From Prevotella sp. (GTDB lineage: Bacteria; Bacteroidota; Bacteroidia; Bacteroidales; Bacteroidaceae), in NCBI GenBank assembly GCA_016286995.1, contig JAEEVA010000011.1, positions 17,209 to 81,208 on the forward strand: 64,000 nucleotides of DNA, written 5' to 3'. Shown here piece by piece: positions 52,921-60,872 of this stretch. Under the pieces are notes generated by a model. It was given only the letters and a program-made list of their open reading frames with translations. It was not told where the DNA came from and searched no databases. The position numbers were made by a program, and so were the translations under genes. The stretch's first letter is position 1. Every line of letters starts with the position of its first letter.

Positions 52921-53326
52921 TCAGGACATCATCCACACAGCCCATCAGTTGCGAGACGTAGAAAACGAACTGCTACACGTCAGCCCTTGGAACCGTCATC
53001 GCCATTTCCATGTGCCTACGTGGCTCGTTGCCATCCCTGCAGCAGCCATCATCGGCTTCGTCCTTGGTCTATGGACGCAGGCAAACACGAATAGTGATAC
53101 ACCGCTGACAGCTCTCGTTGACACCGTCTATATCAAAGTGCCTACACCACAGCCTCAGCAAGATTCCATGACTGAGTCGACTCCAGCTGCATCGGCACCT
53201 GCTGTCACTAAAACGGCTCTAAAGCAGAGCGTTCGTACTGCGTCATCAGCTAATCCTACGCAAAAAGAATATGGCCGTCCTGTTGCTGACGACCATATCC
53301 GTTACGATCTGCTGGTCAAGAATTGA
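52907..53326 (+). CDS. Putative anti-sigma factor, single-TM
   Basis: 139 residues: a cytosolic N terminus (1-40), one TM helix (WLVAIPAAAIIGFVLGLW, about 40-57), and a Pro/Thr/Ser-rich periplasmic tail. The overlap with the ECF sigma gene implies it holds that factor at the membrane. There is no zinc motif, so the assignment rests on topology and position. Confidence 0.75.
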   Translation: MKIDNQDIIHTAHQLRDVENELLHVSPWNRHRHFHVPTWLVAIPAAAIIGFVLGLWTQANTNSDTPLTALVDTVYIKVPTPQPQQDSMTESTPAASAPAVTKTALKQSVRTASSANPTQKEYGRPVADDHIRYDLLVKN

Positions 53327-53341
53327 TTCTGATTATATGGG

Positions 53342-53665
53342 CTAACGCTTCTTGCCTTTCGGTTTCGGTTCGGGCAGAGCCTTGCAGGTCTCGCGGACGA
53401 GGAGCGAGAGGTAGTCGCGGTCATCGACGTCAGCAATGTAAAAGTAGTCCTTGGCGCCGTCGTAGGGCGGACGCATATCGACAACGCGCAACAGGGGTCG
53501 GACGGCATCCGTGGGTTTCAGATAGAAACAGTCATCGCAGATGAGTCCGAAGATTTTCCCGTCACAATAGATACCATAGTCGCCAAACATCTTCTTCACC
53601 ATAATCTCGCCCGCACCACTACACTGGTCGACGATGTACTGTACAAAATCGGTATTGCTTGCCAT
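53342..53665 (-). CDS. TfoX/Sxy N-terminal-domain protein
   Basis: 107 residues with the TfoX N-terminal pattern VKKMFGDYGIYCDGKIFGLI and DCFYLKPTD, and a Lys-rich end. Such stand-alone domains are common; a competence role as in gammaproteobacteria cannot be assumed in Bacteroidales. It ends 15 bases from the convergent anti-sigma gene and lies just downstream of the hydrolase gene, probably in one minus-strand operon (56315 to 53342). Confidence 0.88.
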   Translation of the reverse strand: MASNTDFVQYIVDQCSGAGEIMVKKMFGDYGIYCDGKIFGLICDDCFYLKPTDAVRPLLRVVDMRPPYDGAKDYFYIADVDDRDYLSLLVRETCKALPEPKPKGKKR

Positions 53666-53671
53666 AGTTTT

Positions 53672-54928
53672 TTATTTCAAACTGTTAATCCAGTTAGCGA
53701 TGTCGCTGAGGACTTCGGGCGAGATGGTTTCCTCTATCTCGGAGTACTCGGTGACGAGACCCGTCGTGCAATGCTGGAAGAGGTGGTTCAGGCCAGGGTA
53801 TTCCTTGATGAGATGCTGCTTCGACTTCGGCAACAGACGCTCGATGGCCGTGAGGTTCTGCGAAGAGATGACCTGACAGTCGCGGTCGCCATTGAGGGCA
53901 AAGACGGGGCAACGCGTAGCGGCGATGTCGGCAGAGGGGTCGTAATCGATGTACCATTTCAGCCAAGGCATTTGTTGGACGGCGTCCTGCTGGCGGTATT
54001 TCTCGACGGTCATATCGGCAGGCATTCCTGATAGCGACAGAATACGATTACCCTGTGCAGCCAACAGCGTGTCACCCTTTACACCTGGACCCGCCAGCGA
54101 GACGATGAAATCAGTCTGTTTCTTGGCAGCGAGCATGAAGGCGATAAGACCGCCCTCGCTGTGTCCGAGGAGGCCGACCTTAGAGAAGGCTTTCGTGTTG
54201 CGCAGATATTCCAGACCTGCCGCAGCATCGCGGGCGAAGTCTTCACTTGTGGCGTTCTTCACCTCACCGCCCACAGAGGCACCTGTGGCACGATCATCGT
54301 AGCGCAACGTGGCGATGCCGTGACGCGCCAGATAGTCGGCAATGACGAGGAAGGGCTTGTGCTGCATCAGTTCTTCGTCGCGATTCTGCTGACCGCTGCC
54401 CGTAACCATCAGGACGACGGTGGGCTTCTGCTTCGAATTCTTATCGTAACCCACGGGCCACGTCAGCGTGCCTACCAACGTGGCGAAGTCGGCGGCATTG
54501 GGAAACATCACTTCCTCCGTCGCGTAGGGATAAGGTCCCTTGGGCGTTTGCGGACGTTTCACCTCTGGCACGCCCCTGGTCAGTACGAGTGGCAGCGACG
54601 TACCGTTCTGCGTAAATGTACCGTCGAGTGTATCGTCCTTCAGCCGTGCGCGGTAGGTCATGCCAATATGCTCCACCTTCAAGGCCAGCGAGTCGTCACT
54701 CAGGAATTCCTTATAGGCAGAAATGCCCTTCGCACCCTGGTCGGGACTGTCGAACGATGCTATCACGTAGCCGTCGCCCTGTTCCAGATGGAGTACCAAC
54801 GTCAGCGACACGGCGCCTACGTTCAACTTGCCCGACCACGAGCCGAGCAGGGAGGTGGTGGAATTAACTTGCGCCCATCCCATCATTGCGACGAGGACGA
54901 GGAGAATGGTAATGTAGTATTTCTTCAT
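53672..54928 (-). CDS. Secreted alpha/beta-hydrolase
   Basis: 418 residues. Signal peptide about 1-19 (ending GWAQ). An N-terminal beta domain (25-110) precedes the hydrolase: RYDDRATGAS, nucleophile LGHSEGG (Ser about 238), acid in NGDRDCQV and His in GLNHLFQ. This resembles Bacteroidetes secreted dienelactone-hydrolase/peptidase-like esterases. Substrate unknown. It overlaps the UDG gene upstream by four bases. Confidence 0.9.
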   Translation of the reverse strand: MKKYYITILLVLVAMMGWAQVNSTTSLLGSWSGKLNVGAVSLTLVLHLEQGDGYVIASFDSPDQGAKGISAYKEFLSDDSLALKVEHIGMTYRARLKDDTLDGTFTQNGTSLPLVLTRGVPEVKRPQTPKGPYPYATEEVMFPNAADFATLVGTLTWPVGYDKNSKQKPTVVLMVTGSGQQNRDEELMQHKPFLVIADYLARHGIATLRYDDRATGASVGGEVKNATSEDFARDAAAGLEYLRNTKAFSKVGLLGHSEGGLIAFMLAAKKQTDFIVSLAGPGVKGDTLLAAQGNRILSLSGMPADMTVEKYRQQDAVQQMPWLKWYIDYDPSADIAATRCPVFALNGDRDCQVISSQNLTAIERLLPKSKQHLIKEYPGLNHLFQHCTTGLVTEYSEIEETISPEVLSDIANWINSLK

Positions 54929-55560
54929 AATAATAAATTGAGTACTTGACGATAGGCCTCGACCTTTTTGTCGAAGGATAATGGGTAGGCGCGGGAGGAG
55001 GAAGGGAGGCGCCAGAGAAGAAGAGCCTCACCCCCAGCCCCTCTCCGAATGGCGAGGGGAGTAGTTACAAAGGTATTCACCTTGGGGATGGTCGGGATGC
55101 CGAGCGAGGCGCAGATGGTTTCAGTGGCTTTCTCACCTGTGGTAACGATGGCGCGGAGATGAGGTAATTGTTGGAGCAAGGCCGAAATGTCGGTAGGCTC
55201 CACCACTTCGAGAAACTTATCTGAGGCATTGTCCTGCAAGCGACGGATGGCTGTAGAGGTATCGAAGAAGGCAAGACCTTTTTCGTGGCAGAACGCAATA
55301 ATCTCGTCAATCTTGAAACGCTTGGCTTCAAGGTCAACGAAGTGATTCTTGTCGCCAAAGAATATCTGTCCCTCGATGCGCCAGTGGTCGTTGATAAAAT
55401 TGGGGTAGTAAAAGTCCATACACCACCGTTTTCGTTGCGGTGGAAAACTTCCTAAAAACAGCACCTTCGCATTCTCAGGCAGGAAGGGACGCAAGGGATG
55501 GTACTCTACCCCACCCTTGCTGCGGGCTATATTCTCTGTGTTCAGATAGGAAGTCATCAT
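54925..55560 (-). CDS. Uracil-DNA-glycosylase-family protein
   Basis: 211 residues. Opens with the family block KVLFLGSFPPQRKRW and MDFYYPN (motif A region); further on are AFFDTSTAIRR and RAIVTTGEKA. It is a Mug/UDG-superfamily base-excision candidate of the Bacteroidetes type, acting on chromosomal DNA. A palindromic repeat (55026-55061) is in frame near residues 167-178 (LAIRRGAGGEALL), between predicted core strands and before the final PSSSRAYPLSFDKKV motif. It overlaps both neighbours by four bases, so it is part of one operon with AlkD-like and hydrolase genes. Confidence 0.85.
   Translation of the reverse strand: MMTSYLNTENIARSKGGVEYHPLRPFLPENAKVLFLGSFPPQRKRWCMDFYYPNFINDHWRIEGQIFFGDKNHFVDLEAKRFKIDEIIAFCHEKGLAFFDTSTAIRRLQDNASDKFLEVVEPTDISALLQQLPHLRAIVTTGEKATETICASLGIPTIPKVNTFVTTPLAIRRGAGGEALLLWRLPSSSRAYPLSFDKKVEAYRQVLNLLL
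55026..55061 (-). repeat. In-frame CTCACCCCC...GCGAGGGGAG palindromic repeat, second copy
   Basis: CCTCACCCCCAGCCCCTCTCC is followed by GAATGGCGAGGGGAG, nearly the same as 48591-48625. Here it is read from the opposite strand relative to the host gene, yet is still open. Confidence 0.85.
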
Positions 55561-56315
55561 TTCATCCAGTATTGTCGTTCCTGTTCAGGCATCTTCTCGA
55601 TAGCATAGCGGAGCATGGTGCGTGGCATCTCGTGAGCGTGTTGACGGAGAAAGTCGCGAAGGAGATCCATCGAGACACGCTTTCCCATCTCACGGAGCAT
55701 CCACCCTACAGCCTTGTGCATAAGGTCGTGCGGGTGATGCAAGTGAATTTCAGCATAACGCAGGCACCATGACGGGTCGCCCATCTGCGAGGTCTTCCAC
55801 GAGCAGACAATGCTCATGCGTTGTTTCCAAAGGTTATCGCTTTGGGCTAAAACATCAAGGACCTTTATCTTATAGCCTCTGTCGCCAAGGTTAGTCGGTA
55901 GCAGGAGCCAGTGGCCAAGAATCTTATGGACGGAGAGGTCGACGAGATCCCAGTTGTTGGCCTGTTCGGCATATTGCAAATACAGCGTGAGGATTTCGTC
56001 GCGGCCTTTGATGGCAACCGCATCGTGCTCTAACTTCTTCGTCGCTAATCGTTCGAACTTCGCCACAAGAATCAGCAGGCCACACAGACGTACCTCATGC
56101 CAACGATTCATCAGGAGTTCAGGCACTTCGCTTAGGGGGAAGTCCTTTGGAACAGCACGTACCACCTCCCGTGTCTGCGGCACCTTCAATCCCAAGAACT
56201 CATCGCCCTCGCCATACTCACCAGGGTCTGTCTTGAAAAAGCGCATGAGTATCTGTCGCTGCGCATCATTCTGCAACGACTCCATGTAGCTGATTATCTC
56301 CTTAGCCGTCATCAT
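55557..56315 (-). CDS. DNA alkylation repair protein, AlkD-like
   Basis: 252 residues from the chosen start (MMTAKEIISYMESL); the upstream ATG at 56333 lies inside the -7 promoter box and is rejected. HEAT-like repeats of AlkD type are visible: FLGLKVPQTREVVRAVPKDF, HEVRLCGLLILVAKFE, WDLVDLSVHKILGHWL. It excises alkylated bases through a helical solenoid that grips DNA. First gene of the operon that includes UDG, the hydrolase and TfoX. Confidence 0.93.
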   Translation of the reverse strand: MMTAKEIISYMESLQNDAQRQILMRFFKTDPGEYGEGDEFLGLKVPQTREVVRAVPKDFPLSEVPELLMNRWHEVRLCGLLILVAKFERLATKKLEHDAVAIKGRDEILTLYLQYAEQANNWDLVDLSVHKILGHWLLLPTNLGDRGYKIKVLDVLAQSDNLWKQRMSIVCSWKTSQMGDPSWCLRYAEIHLHHPHDLMHKAVGWMLREMGKRVSMDLLRDFLRQHAHEMPRTMLRYAIEKMPEQERQYWMK

Positions 56316-56330
56316 TTCTTCTTTTGCCTG

Positions 56331-56338
56331 CAAAGGTA
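56331..56338 (-). promoter_or_regulatory. -7 element of the AlkD-led operon
   Basis: TACCTTTG on the minus strand, 15 bases before the chosen ATG. Confidence 0.6.
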
Positions 56339-56354
56339 CAACTTTTTTTCGGAT

Positions 56355-57251
56355 TTATCTTAATGATGCCGCCGTTTTATCCACTATATGATAAGGAAAC
56401 GTGAATCCGCCGCGGTCTTCAGGAAGGTACTCGCCATTGATGAATAGTGTCTTCCACGGGCGGACGTTCTTCAGCAACTCTTTCATCTCCTGTGCCAAAG
56501 TCTCTGAATCCCGACGTGTTCGCCGCCCAATCGTTGCCTTTACCTGACAGTCGACGAGATTTCCCAGTGAGTCGAGCCGGATGTTCTTGACAGAAAAGAA
56601 GATTACCTTCTCATCGGCCAATTCCGGATAGTTCTCAGTGTGCAAGGGCAACTTCTCGTTGACGATTTGCTGAACCATCTTACCTTGCCGGTCCCGGGTA
56701 TCATTAATCATGCCTTTTAACGAGAAACCATCAACCACAACACGATTATGGTACGCCTGCCGGTTGGTTACCTTGCCCTCATTTACCGTCAATATCTGCT
56801 CGTATTCATGGTTGCGCTCAAAGTACGAATGTACATAATAGACCTTCGTTCCCTTCGCCGCTCGAATGTCGTAGTTCACCCAGGAGGCCACGATGTCGTT
56901 GCCTTGGCGGTAGTTGGCAAACACGCGCTGCATGTCGGTTTCTGGAAGGCATTCTTCTCTGTACTGTCGTGTATCTTCATTGTATAACAATACCGTGATG
57001 CTGTCCAAACAGAGCCTTTCGTTCCTGATGCTCCAATAGGCGGTATAACCATCCCAGTTGGAGGTGACGAAGGTATTATTCTGGGGCAATACTGCTTTCA
57101 GCTGACGATAAAGGACCGAGTCGTGGTTGATGGGTTCAGCAAGCAGGCTCCACTTCTCGCCATCAATCATAATGACGTCTCCGTCTTGTCCCGTGGCAAA
57201 GACACTCATAGCGACGGATAGAATATAAATGCAAATAATCATTTTTTTCAT
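56355..57251 (-). CDS. Secreted hypothetical protein with TonB-C-like end
   Basis: 298 residues. Signal peptide about 1-19. No catalytic motif was recognised. The C-terminal part (LGNLVDCQVKATIGRRTRRD, then VRPWKTLFINGEYLPEDRGGFTFPYHI) resembles the pattern of TonB C-terminal domains. It lies 25 bases downstream of an anti-sigma/TonB-like gene and probably shares its operon, as a periplasmic accessory of that module. Confidence 0.6.
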   Translation of the reverse strand: MKKMIICIYILSVAMSVFATGQDGDVIMIDGEKWSLLAEPINHDSVLYRQLKAVLPQNNTFVTSNWDGYTAYWSIRNERLCLDSITVLLYNEDTRQYREECLPETDMQRVFANYRQGNDIVASWVNYDIRAAKGTKVYYVHSYFERNHEYEQILTVNEGKVTNRQAYHNRVVVDGFSLKGMINDTRDRQGKMVQQIVNEKLPLHTENYPELADEKVIFFSVKNIRLDSLGNLVDCQVKATIGRRTRRDSETLAQEMKELLKNVRPWKTLFINGEYLPEDRGGFTFPYHIVDKTAASLR

Positions 57252-57276
57252 AACAATACTTTTTTTGATGATTGGG

Positions 57277-58077
57277 TTATTGGTTAAAACGTATCGGTAA
57301 AGTGTATTTTTGTTGCATGGCTTCGCCGTTCATCTTGGCTGGGAGCCATCGTGGCATTATGCTGACAACGCGGACAGCTTCCTCAGACAACTGTTGAGAG
57401 AGTTGCTCCTTTAACTGGGCCTGTTCAGCATCTGACATCTGACTGAGGCGGGTGGAGTCACAACTGAAGCGGCATCTGACAACCTTGATATCAGACAGTT
57501 CGCCATTTTTTTCAACCAAGAATGACGTAATGATTCTGCCTTTCACACCGTATGTCGTAGCCAACTCGGGAATTCTCAGGTTCTCTTCGATAAACGCCAT
57601 GCAGGCTTTGGTGCCTCCATGAAAAGATGCCGACTGTTCTACACTGGAAAAGACCTTCGTATCAGTCTTTTCTGCCTCAACAGCATGACTTTCTGCGGGC
57701 TGTGCCGTTTTATCTTTTGTCACATCAGCAATAAGCTTCTGGGACTTTGCTTCTTCAGGGTGAGCTATCTTTTGTTGCTTCATTACCGGAGCAGGTGTAT
57801 CAGCAATGGTGTCTGTCGTAGTGACTTTGTTCGTATCGGAAATAGTCGGATTTACCATTTGTTCCGCAACAATCGGTGTATCATCCGTCACTTTCCTTTC
57901 CATGTTTAGCACAAAAAACAGCAAAAGACTGGCTGCAATGGCCAAACCAGCGCCCAATGTGTAGACAGATCGCCAACGAGGCTTGGACTCCTTGTCAATA
58001 ATCTCGCTTTCGAATTTTGCCCATTCCGTATCCACGTCGGGCATGCCTATTTTCTTGTCAATATCTTCTGTCTTCAT
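57277..58077 (-). CDS. Anti-sigma-like protein with TonB C-terminal domain
   Basis: 266 residues from MKTEDIDKKIG; the longer frame back to 58152 would overlap the sigma gene's end and lacks family resemblance. Short cytosolic region (1-38), a TM helix (SVYTLGAGLAIAASLLLFFVL), a Pro/Thr-rich periplasmic linker, and a TonB-C-type domain (GRIITSFLVEKNGELSDIKVV ... PRWLPAKMNGEAMQQKYTLPI). The position next to an ECF sigma gene suggests a sigma regulator that senses an outer-membrane or TonB-like cue. Confidence 0.8.
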   Translation of the reverse strand: MKTEDIDKKIGMPDVDTEWAKFESEIIDKESKPRWRSVYTLGAGLAIAASLLLFFVLNMERKVTDDTPIVAEQMVNPTISDTNKVTTTDTIADTPAPVMKQQKIAHPEEAKSQKLIADVTKDKTAQPAESHAVEAEKTDTKVFSSVEQSASFHGGTKACMAFIEENLRIPELATTYGVKGRIITSFLVEKNGELSDIKVVRCRFSCDSTRLSQMSDAEQAQLKEQLSQQLSEEAVRVVSIMPRWLPAKMNGEAMQQKYTLPIRFNQ

Positions 58078-58078
58078 C

Positions 58079-58570
58079 TTACTTTGCAATTTTAAGGGTT
58101 TCTCTGATTTTTGCCAATGATCGCGTGATGTGCTTGTTGACGGCAGACGCACTGATACCGAGTACCGTAGCTGTCTCCTCGTAGGTCATCTCTTCGTCGT
58201 AGTGCAGACTCAGTACGCGGCGGTCTTGTTCTGTCAGATTGTCGTCGATGACTTGCTGTAGTTGCTGCAACAATTCTTCACGCTCATCACTCTGAGAGGC
58301 GACTATATCCAGCTGTAACTCCTCCTCCATCTGTCGTTGCAGCTGACGTGTGCGCAGAATGTGGAGGCACTGATTGCGGGTAGCCGCCAACAAATAGCCT
58401 CTAACACTTGTCTCGGCCACTTGTGGTTTGCCCCGCCAAACTTGGGCGAACACCTGATTCACAGCGTCCTTTGAATCGTCGACATTCTCTACCATCGAGA
58501 AAGCCATGCGATACATGTGCGGATAGTTGTCTTTGTACAGGCGTTCAAACTTTTGTTTACTGTAGTCCAT
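58079..58570 (-). CDS. ECF RNA polymerase sigma factor
   Basis: 163 residues. Region 2 (ERLYKDNYPHMYRMAFSMVE, VNQVFAQVWR) and region 4 (LTEQDRRVLSLHYDEEMT, ETATVLGISASAVNKHI). The FecI-like/Bacteroidetes ECF type is transcribed with a TonB-C anti-sigma-like protein. Regulated genes cannot be told from the sequence. Confidence 0.93.
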   Translation of the reverse strand: MDYSKQKFERLYKDNYPHMYRMAFSMVENVDDSKDAVNQVFAQVWRGKPQVAETSVRGYLLAATRNQCLHILRTRQLQRQMEEELQLDIVASQSDEREELLQQLQQVIDDNLTEQDRRVLSLHYDEEMTYEETATVLGISASAVNKHITRSLAKIRETLKIAK

Positions 58571-58652
58571 AATTGTTTCTTTGGTCTCTATTCGTCTATA
58601 TGACCATCGAAAGGCAAAATCAAATACCCCTTATTGCAAAAAAAATGTTTTG

Positions 58653-60854
58653 TCATGAAACCTTTTTGTTCTGTAATCGTGTTACAACCAAGCGAATTTC
58701 GTCGTAAGTGACATCGGGCGGACAGAGATTCTTGATAGTTGTGGAGCCGTTGTCGGTCCCTATCTTGCGGACGATGCGTTCGATAACTTGTTGGTGATCA
58801 ACGGGAACGAGGTCGTCAAAAGAAACCCCACCTGTCTCAACGTATCGAAGCAGATGGCCGATGACGGTGCCAAGCGTGAGGGCACGAGTCTTGGCGATGA
58901 GGTCGGGCTTCATTCCTTGCTGATACATTTGGAATGAAATCTCCCATGTTTTGGGTTTTACTTCTTTTGGGGGCTTGGGTGCCTTTTTCCCTTTGCCAGA
59001 AGCCTGTCTCCCGTTCCGTCGGGGGGTACCTGCGTCTTCACCAAGGGCATCAAGCATTGACATCTGCTTTTCGTGCAGGTAATTATCGACGGTATAACCT
59101 TTCTCGGCAATCTTAACGAGCAAATAGCGACGGGCAAGCCACGCCTGCTTGAGGTCTGGCAAGGCGTTGTTAAGGCGTCGCGAGGCTTGTTTGTTGTTGG
59201 TTTCTACCTTGGTGGAGAGTTCGATAGGCTTGGCAAGAATATCGCGCAACTGGTCGGCGAAGTATTCGGCACTACGGCGCACACGGTCGAGGAAGTCGGC
59301 ATCGCGCAGTGCCCCGATAGGCATGGTTTGGATTTTCTCTTGCCACTTGACAGCTATGTCAAAGATGCGCAGACGAATATCTTGCAAAGTTCTGTCGTGG
59401 AGCTGTTTGAGCGAGGCGTGACTGTGATAGAAGAATTCGGCGAAAATGCGCACCATAGATTCTTCCAAATACAGGATAGCGCGAAAATCGAAAAGTTGCA
59501 CAAGGAGATAGCGCTCGTACTCCTGCTTGAGCAGAGGTAATTGTTGGATACAGCGTTCTGCCTCACTCTCCTGCTGGGCGATATATGAGTCCACGCGCTC
59601 GTCGTTGATGACGGCACGGAAATCTAATAGTGAAGCGAGTACAAGACCTTCGAGGGTACGGCAGCGACTCAGGGCGACGTACACCTGGCCAGGAGCGAAA
59701 CTCTGGTTGGCATCGATGATAGCACGGTCAAATGTCAGTCCTTGGCTCTTATGGATGGTAATAGCCCACGCCAGTCGTAGAGGCAGCTGCTTAAATGTAC
59801 CCTGCACCTCGCTTTCTATCTCGCGCGTCTTCTCATTCAGTGTATAGCGTGTATTCTCCCACTCCAACGGTTCTACCTCGATGGCCTCGGCATCGCCCTC
59901 GCAATAGACAGTGAGGCGAGTGTCACTCGCCTCCATCACGCGACCAATGCGGCCATTATAGTATTTATGGTTGCCAGAAGGATCGTTCTTCACGAACATC
60001 ACCTGTGCACCCGGCTTCAATATCAGCGTCACAGCAGTGGGATAGGAGTATTCAGGGAACGTACCTTTAACCTCTGCACGATATTGATAGGAACTGCCTG
60101 GCAATTTCTGCAACTCTGACTCGTTATAGAAATTGGCGAGGTTGTTGTGGGTGGTCAGGCGGATATACGGTTCCTCAGGACGGGGAATAAACGTGGGCTG
60201 ACAACGGCTGTTCAGCTTTGCCAACGCCTCGGTCGAGGGATGACCATCACGAATTTCGTTGAGCAGCGCAATAAACGATTCGTCCTGCTGGCGGTAGACA
60301 TGTGTGAGTTGGATCGTCACGTAGTCTATCTGTTGCAGGGCCTTCGAGCCGAAGAAGTACGGTGTATCGTAGTAGGGCTTCAGCATGCGCTCATCCTCAG
60401 GCGTAACAACGGGCGTCAACTGTGCCAGGTCACCAATCATCAATAGTTGCATGCCCCCAAAGGGTTGTCCGTGCTCACGGAAGCGGCGCAAAACGGCGTC
60501 AATAGCATCGAGGAGGTCGGCACGTACCATAGAGATTTCGTCGATAATGAGCAAGTCAGAAGAGACAATGATTTTACGCTTCTCCTTGCCGAAATCAAAC
60601 TTGCTTTCTACCCTTGCGCCAGGCACGTATGGCGAGAATGGCAACTGGAAAAACGAGTGTATGGTTACGCCGCCCGCATTAATAGCAGCCACACCCGTCG
60701 GTGCGACCACGATGGGACGTTTACGTGACCGTTCCATCACCGTCTTCAGGAACGTCGTCTTTCCAGTTCCCGCCTTACCGGTCAAAAAGATGCTGCGCCC
60801 GGTGTTCTCCACAAAATCCCACGCCGTGCGCAGCTCAATGTTTTGCTTCATCAC
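58653..60854 (-). CDS. Pif1/RecD-like helicase with C-terminal HTH
   Basis: 733 residues. Walker A GKAGTGKTTF (about 26-35), Walker B LLIIDEISM (about 105), MIGDLAQLTPVV (motif III), VALSRCRTLEGL (motif VI) and a UvrD-like 2B segment AWAITIHKSQGLTFD. After about residue 480 there is a helical region and a basic linker (KGKKAPKPPKEVKPK). A helix-turn-helix/HRDC-like end (YQQGMKPDLIAKTRALTLG) completes it. An ATP-driven 5'-3' DNA helicase role in replication or repair is inferred from family. No promoter box was confidently assigned. Confidence 0.93.
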   Translation of the reverse strand: MMKQNIELRTAWDFVENTGRSIFLTGKAGTGKTTFLKTVMERSRKRPIVVAPTGVAAINAGGVTIHSFFQLPFSPYVPGARVESKFDFGKEKRKIIVSSDLLIIDEISMVRADLLDAIDAVLRRFREHGQPFGGMQLLMIGDLAQLTPVVTPEDERMLKPYYDTPYFFGSKALQQIDYVTIQLTHVYRQQDESFIALLNEIRDGHPSTEALAKLNSRCQPTFIPRPEEPYIRLTTHNNLANFYNESELQKLPGSSYQYRAEVKGTFPEYSYPTAVTLILKPGAQVMFVKNDPSGNHKYYNGRIGRVMEASDTRLTVYCEGDAEAIEVEPLEWENTRYTLNEKTREIESEVQGTFKQLPLRLAWAITIHKSQGLTFDRAIIDANQSFAPGQVYVALSRCRTLEGLVLASLLDFRAVINDERVDSYIAQQESEAERCIQQLPLLKQEYERYLLVQLFDFRAILYLEESMVRIFAEFFYHSHASLKQLHDRTLQDIRLRIFDIAVKWQEKIQTMPIGALRDADFLDRVRRSAEYFADQLRDILAKPIELSTKVETNNKQASRRLNNALPDLKQAWLARRYLLVKIAEKGYTVDNYLHEKQMSMLDALGEDAGTPRRNGRQASGKGKKAPKPPKEVKPKTWEISFQMYQQGMKPDLIAKTRALTLGTVIGHLLRYVETGGVSFDDLVPVDHQQVIERIVRKIGTDNGSTTIKNLCPPDVTYDEIRLVVTRLQNKKVS

Positions 60855-60872
60855 AAAAATGATGGTTCTTAT

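Noticed and set aside
56316..56333. Longer start for the AlkD-like protein
   Set aside because: The codon at 56333 overlaps the TACCTTTG promoter box at 56331-56338, and the domain begins at the second or third Met.
58078..58152. Longer start for the TonB-C anti-sigma-like protein
   Set aside because: It would overlap the last 74 bases of the ECF sigma gene, while MKTEDIDKK at 58077 gives a compact operon.
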